From Thalassobaculum fulvum (GTDB lineage Bacteria; Pseudomonadota; Alphaproteobacteria; Thalassobaculales; Thalassobaculaceae), in NCBI RefSeq assembly GCF_014652915.1, contig NZ_BMZS01000012.1:190515-254514 (forward strand): DNA of 64,000 nucleotides, written 5' to 3'. The translations under genes and the position numbers were made by a program. This document shows, one piece after another, positions 60,309 through 64,000 of this stretch. How positions within the stretch are numbered: the first letter of the stretch is position 1; each line of letters begins with the position of its first letter. A model generated the notes under the pieces. That model saw only the letters and a program-made list of their open reading frames with translations. It did no database searches and had not been told where the DNA came from.

Positions 60309-61957
60309 GCATCGACGTGTCGGCCGAGACCGGCCGCGAGCTCGACCCGATCACCGTCGAGGTGATCGGCGCCGCGCTCGAATCGATCGTCGAGGAGACC
60401 GGCGAGGCGCTGGTCCGGGCGTCCTATTCGACCAACATCAAGGAGCGGCGCGACTGCTCGACCGCGCTGTTCGACGTCCAGGGCCGCACGCTCTGCCAGG
60501 CCGAGCACATCCCGATCCATCTCGGCAGCTTCATCGGCGTGGTGCCGAAGATCCTGGAGATGCACAGGGTCGAGGACATGCGGCCGGGCGACGTGTTCGT
60601 CGGCAACGACGCCTATGTCGGCGGCGGCACCCACCTGCCGGACATCGTGCTGGCCGAGCCGATCTTCGTCGACGACCGGATCACCGCCTGGACGGTGAAC
60701 CTGGCGCACCACGCCGACTTCGCCGACCGCGGCCACGCCCACATCTACCAGGAGGGCCTGCGGATCCCGCCGGTGCGGCTGTATCGGGCCGGCGAACTGC
60801 AGAAGGACATCCTCGACCTGATCCTGCTGAACTGCCAGGTCCCGCGCGAGCGGCTGTCCGACCTGCGCGCCCAGATGGCGGCCAACCGGCTCGGCGTGCA
60901 GCGTTTCCAGGCGCTGTGCGCGAAATACGGCGCCGAGGTCGTGCTGGCCGCCGGCGACGCCCTGCTCGACTACGCCGAGCGCAAGATGCGCGCCGGCATC
61001 GCCGGGCTGGCCGACGGCACCTACCGGTTCGAGGACGTGTTCGAGAATCCGGAGATCGACGGCGAGCTGCCGCTGTCGGTCGAGATCACCGTCGCCGGCG
61101 ACGAGATGCGGCTGCACTTCGAGAGCCCGCCGCAGGTCCGCGCCGGCATCAACATGACCTACACGGCGCTGCTGGCGACCGCCTACTACATCGTCAAGTC
61201 GGTCGTCGACCCGACCATCCTGCCAAACGCCGGCCTGGCGCGGCCGCTGACCATCACCGCGCCCGAGGGAACCGTCCTGAACTGTACGCACCCGGCGGCC
61301 GTCAACGGCCGGGTGCAGACCTGCCAGCGGGTGTCCGACCTGATCCTGGGGGCACTCGCCAAGGCGGCGCCGGACCGGGTCACCGCCTGCTCGAACAGCG
61401 CCTGCTCGGTCGCCACCTTCGTCGGGCAGCGCAAGAGCGACGGCTCGATCTGGGTGTACCTGGAGACCATGGGCGGCGGCGCCGGGGCGCGGCCGGGCAA
61501 GGACGGGCTGGACGGCGTGCACGTGCACGTCACCAACACCTCCAACCTGCCGCTGGAGGCGCTGGAACAGGAATACCCGCTGACCCTGCTGCGCTACGAG
61601 CTGATCGACGGCTCCGGCGGCGTCGGCACGTTCCGCGGCGGCATGGGGCTGCGCCGCACCTACCGGGCCGACGAGGACTGCCGGGTGCGGGTCGACGTGT
61701 CGCGCATCCGCTCGCGCTCCTGGGGGCTGTTCGGCGGCGGCGAGGGGGCGAGCGGCGGCATCGTCTGCGGTCCCGGCGTGGCGTTCGACCACGACCAGGC
61801 GACCCTCAAGGCCGGCCAGTGGTTCGAGGTGGTCACGCCGGGCGCGGGCGGCTACGGCCCGCCCGAGAAACGCGCGAGGGACGCGGTGGTGCGCGACCTC
61901 GCCGAGGGCGTCATCGACGCCGCCACGGCGAAGGAGGCGTACGGGTACTCTGCCTAG
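60305..61957 (+). CDS. hyuB: HyuB, hydantoinase B/5-oxoprolinase family
   Basis: 550 residues, the partner subunit of HyuA, with VFVGNDAYVGGGTHLPDIVL, EHIPIHLGSFIGVVP and GSGGVGTFRGGMGLRRTYR, all typical of the family. The start overlaps hyuA by four bases, so the two subunits are made together. It probably supplies the amide-hydrolysing site after ATP activation. A peptide-type ABC transporter follows 206 bases later and may import the substrate. Confidence 0.92.
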   Translation: MSIDVSAETGRELDPITVEVIGAALESIVEETGEALVRASYSTNIKERRDCSTALFDVQGRTLCQAEHIPIHLGSFIGVVPKILEMHRVEDMRPGDVFVGNDAYVGGGTHLPDIVLAEPIFVDDRITAWTVNLAHHADFADRGHAHIYQEGLRIPPVRLYRAGELQKDILDLILLNCQVPRERLSDLRAQMAANRLGVQRFQALCAKYGAEVVLAAGDALLDYAERKMRAGIAGLADGTYRFEDVFENPEIDGELPLSVEITVAGDEMRLHFESPPQVRAGINMTYTALLATAYYIVKSVVDPTILPNAGLARPLTITAPEGTVLNCTHPAAVNGRVQTCQRVSDLILGALAKAAPDRVTACSNSACSVATFVGQRKSDGSIWVYLETMGGGAGARPGKDGLDGVHVHVTNTSNLPLEALEQEYPLTLLRYELIDGSGGVGTFRGGMGLRRTYRADEDCRVRVDVSRIRSRSWGLFGGGEGASGGIVCGPGVAFDHDQATLKAGQWFEVVTPGAGGYGPPEKRARDAVVRDLAEGVIDAATAKEAYGYSA

Positions 61958-61978
61958 GGGCAAGTGCAGCGGCGGCCG

Positions 61979-62099
61979 GTAGGTCCCGGCTCTCCGCTCA
62001 GCTCCGGCCGGGATGACGACAAGGTGGGGAACAGCCGCGCACTCTCCCCGCCGTCATCCCGGAGCGGCCCGCCGTCGGCGGGGCGCATCCGGGACCTAC
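61979..62099. repeat. dispersed long inverted-repeat element, copy C
   Basis: Left arm 61979-62018 (GTAGGTCCCGGCTCTC...GGCCGGGATGAC) and right arm 62051-62099 (GTCATCCCGGAGC...GCATCCGGGACCTAC) form an imperfect inverted repeat. The outer GGTCCCGG and inner CCGGGATGA blocks match copies A (22642-22770) and B (28109-28210). It lies in the 206-base gap between hyuB and the ABC binding protein. Confidence 0.75.
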
Positions 62100-62163
62100 G
62101 ATACGACGGGCGCGACAACGCCCGCGGGACATAGGGATGCAGTTATAGCTGAGGAGGGGTGAA

Positions 62164-63684
62164 ATGAGCTTTCCGGTTTCTCGCCGCGCATTCGTCGCGG
62201 GTGCCACCGCCTTGCCGTTCCTGCGGATCGAGGGGGCCCGGGCGGTGACGCCCGGGGTGCTCACCTTCGGGTTGTCCAGCTTTCCGCCGAGCATCAAGCC
62301 GTTCGCCAACACCGGCACCGCCGCCGCCACCGTCAAGCTGATGATCTACCGGGGGCTGCTGTCCTACGGGAAGGACGGCCTGCTGCGCGGCGAGCTGGCC
62401 GAGAGCTGGGCGCCCGACGGTCAGACCGCCTGGGTATTCAAGCTGCGCGACGCGGTGTTCCAGAACGGCGAGAAGGTGACCAGCGCCGACGTGAAATGGA
62501 CCATCGAGCAGATCGCCGACGAGAAGTCGACCGCCTTCTTCCGCAAGGAGATGCAGGGCGTGGCGGCGGTCGAGACCCCGGACGACAAGACCGTGCGGAT
62601 CGTCACCAGGGAACCGAACGTCACGATCCCGCGGCTGATGGCGAGCTATCATCTGCCGATCATCTCGCGGGCGTCGGATGGCGGCGAGCCGGTCGGCGCC
62701 GGGCCGTTCAGGATCGCCGCCAGCGAACGTGGCGTGTCGATCGAGCTCGAGGCGTTCGACCGGTTCTTCAAGCCCGGCCTGCCGAAGCTCAAGGGCATCA
62801 AGGCGGTCGCCTACAAGGACGAGAACCTGCGCGTCGCGGCCCTGCAGGCCGGCGACGTCGACCTGATCGAGTACGTGCCGTGGCAGTCCATGGAGGCAAT
62901 CTCCAACGACCCGGCGCTGGTCCTCGACACCACCGACGGGCCGTTCATGTTCCTGGTGTTCAACGGTGCCAAGAGGCCGTTCGACGACGCCCGGGTGCGC
63001 AGGGCCGTGGCCCACGCGATCCGGCGCGAGGACATCGTCAAGGCGGCGTTCTACGGCCGTGGCTCGACCCTCGAGCACCTGCCGATCGCGCCCGAGAGCG
63101 AGTTCTTCAATCCGGAATTCAAGAACGCCTGGAACTACGACCCCGAGCTCTCGAAGAAGCTGCTGGCCGATGCCGGCCTGGGCGGCGGGTTCACCTGCAC
63201 CCTGCTGTCGACCGCCCAGTACGGCATGCACAAGAACACCGCCGAGGTGGTGCAGCAGTACCTGATGGCGGTCGGCATCAACGCCCAGCTCAACCTGCCA
63301 GACTGGGCGACCCGGGTGTCGCTCGGCAACAAGGGTCAGTACGACATCGCCGTCATGGGGACCGCGGCCGACAGCAACGACCCGGACGGGCTCAGCAACT
63401 TCATCGACGGCACCCTGGCGCCGTCCTATGTGCGCAGCCACGGGCTGAAGATCCCCCGGCTGACCGAGCTGCTGGCGGCCGGCCGCACCGAGTTCGATAC
63501 CGAGAAGCGCAAGGCGATCTACAAGGAGATGGAGAAGGTCGCCCTCGAGGAGGTGCCGATCGCCGGCCTGTCGTGGCGCAGCCAGGGCTACGCCATGCGC
63601 AAGGGCGTCAGCGGCTTCAAGAACCTGCCGGGTGCGTTGACCTTCTACTCGGGCACCACCTTCGAAGAGACGAGCATCGCCTAG
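62164..63684 (+). CDS. ABC transporter substrate-binding protein, family 5 (peptide/nickel type)
   Basis: 506 residues with GAGGAGGGG before the ATG. The N-terminus SRRAFVAGATALPFLRIEGA has a twin-arginine signal (SRRAFVAG), so it is probably exported folded by Tat. The family-5 fold shows AESWAPDGQTAWVFKLRDAVFQNGEKVTSADVKWTIEQI and the end FKNLPGALTFYS. These proteins bind peptides, opines or similar compounds in the periplasm. Its permease follows directly. Linkage to hyuAB suggests lactam, amino-acid-derived substrates, but this is inferred. Confidence 0.9.
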   Translation: MSFPVSRRAFVAGATALPFLRIEGARAVTPGVLTFGLSSFPPSIKPFANTGTAAATVKLMIYRGLLSYGKDGLLRGELAESWAPDGQTAWVFKLRDAVFQNGEKVTSADVKWTIEQIADEKSTAFFRKEMQGVAAVETPDDKTVRIVTREPNVTIPRLMASYHLPIISRASDGGEPVGAGPFRIAASERGVSIELEAFDRFFKPGLPKLKGIKAVAYKDENLRVAALQAGDVDLIEYVPWQSMEAISNDPALVLDTTDGPFMFLVFNGAKRPFDDARVRRAVAHAIRREDIVKAAFYGRGSTLEHLPIAPESEFFNPEFKNAWNYDPELSKKLLADAGLGGGFTCTLLSTAQYGMHKNTAEVVQQYLMAVGINAQLNLPDWATRVSLGNKGQYDIAVMGTAADSNDPDGLSNFIDGTLAPSYVRSHGLKIPRLTELLAAGRTEFDTEKRKAIYKEMEKVALEEVPIAGLSWRSQGYAMRKGVSGFKNLPGALTFYSGTTFEETSIA

Positions 63685-64000
63685 ATGCTCGGATACGCCG
63701 TCCGCCGCAGCGTCGTCGCCCTGGGACTGGTCTGGGTGGTCGCCACCCTGGTGTTCCTGGTGATTCACCTGATCCCGGGGGATCCGGCCGAGCTCCTGCT
63801 CTCGCAGGGCGGGTTCGCGCCGGATCCGGCGGCGGTCGCCGAGCTGCGCACGCAGCTCGGCCTCGACCGGCCGTTGCCGGTGCAGTACGGCAGCTACATC
63901 GGCGGCCTGCTGCACGGCGACCTCGGGCATTCGCTGCTGGACGAGCATCCGGTGGCCGAGGAGATCGCGCTGCGGCTGCCGCGGACCCTGGAGCTGATCG
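63685..64000 (+). CDS. ABC transporter permease, DppB-like (partial, N-terminal part)
   Basis: 105 codons, open to the right edge, starting one base after the binding-protein stop. The N-terminal helix is MLGYAVRRSVVALGLVWVVATLVFLVIHLIPGDPAELL, the standard DppB/OppB start with the IPGDPA motif, followed by QLGLDRPLPVQYGSYIGGLLHGDLGHSL. It forms the membrane channel with a DppC-like partner that should lie just beyond the window. Confidence 0.92.
   Translation, partial: MLGYAVRRSVVALGLVWVVATLVFLVIHLIPGDPAELLLSQGGFAPDPAAVAELRTQLGLDRPLPVQYGSYIGGLLHGDLGHSLLDEHPVAEEIALRLPRTLELI

Overview
The window is a GC-rich (roughly 70 %) chromosomal stretch from an alphaproteobacterium, most likely a free-living, motile member of the Rhodospirillales. 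The pointers are CckA downstream of flhB, recA next to alaS, a MotE/CheY/CheZ motility cluster, a FixL-type haem-PAS kinase, GAAC-N7-GAAC-like SOS half sites near recA, and many GTGA/ATGA start-stop overlaps. No tRNA, rRNA, IS element, prophage or CRISPR array is visible. Gene assignments rest on recognisable motifs and gene order; no database search was possible.

Layout. 1-7 kb: motility and chemotaxis genes (motE, cheY, cheZ, two MotB/OmpA-like proteins, a 1203-residue periplasmic TPR protein). 7-8.2 kb: a GntR regulator divergent from a Rid-family gene. 8.2-15.8 kb: flagellar export and basal-body genes. An flhX-hypothetical-fliO-fliP operon reads left and a flgB-flgC-fliE-fliQ-fliR-flhB-cckA operon reads right, with a consensus sigma-54 promoter in front of flgB. 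16-20 kb: recA and alaS. 20-26 kb: a DddP-like M24 protein, then a MoxR ATPase, a small secreted protein, a VWA protein, an NlpC/P60 hydrolase and two unknowns. 26-31.9 kb: a phosphatase, an aminotransferase, a TauE transporter, a secreted RNase A-like protein, icd and a LOG-family protein. 31.9-36 kb: a LysM protein and phospholipid synthesis (psd, pssA, a second CDP-alcohol transferase). 36-42.4 kb: metal efflux with a MerR regulator, a PadR-RND efflux operon and a cold-shock gene. 42.6-48.2 kb: an orphan TRAP binding protein, two tandem FkbM methyltransferases and a TPP enzyme-SDR operon. 48.4-52.4 kb: a regulatory island (haem-PAS hybrid kinase, OmpR-type regulator, Crp/Fnr regulator, degenerate receiver). 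52.4-58 kb: a LysR regulator divergent from an amidase, a secretin-like lipoprotein and a cysteine/alanine-rich secreted protein. 58.2 kb to the end: hyuA-hyuB and the start of a family-5 ABC transporter.

The most notable items are: a stand-alone secreted protein with the RNase A-like fold of CdiA toxins, in which the recalled catalytic His, Arg and Thr are kept at the same spacing; an M24 protein with all six DddP metal ligands at identical spacing but without DddP's catalytic Asp; a haem-PAS oxygen-sensor hybrid kinase beside a Crp/Fnr regulator; and two families of dispersed palindromic intergenic elements. One family has three long imperfect inverted repeats, and the other has two copies, each between convergent genes.
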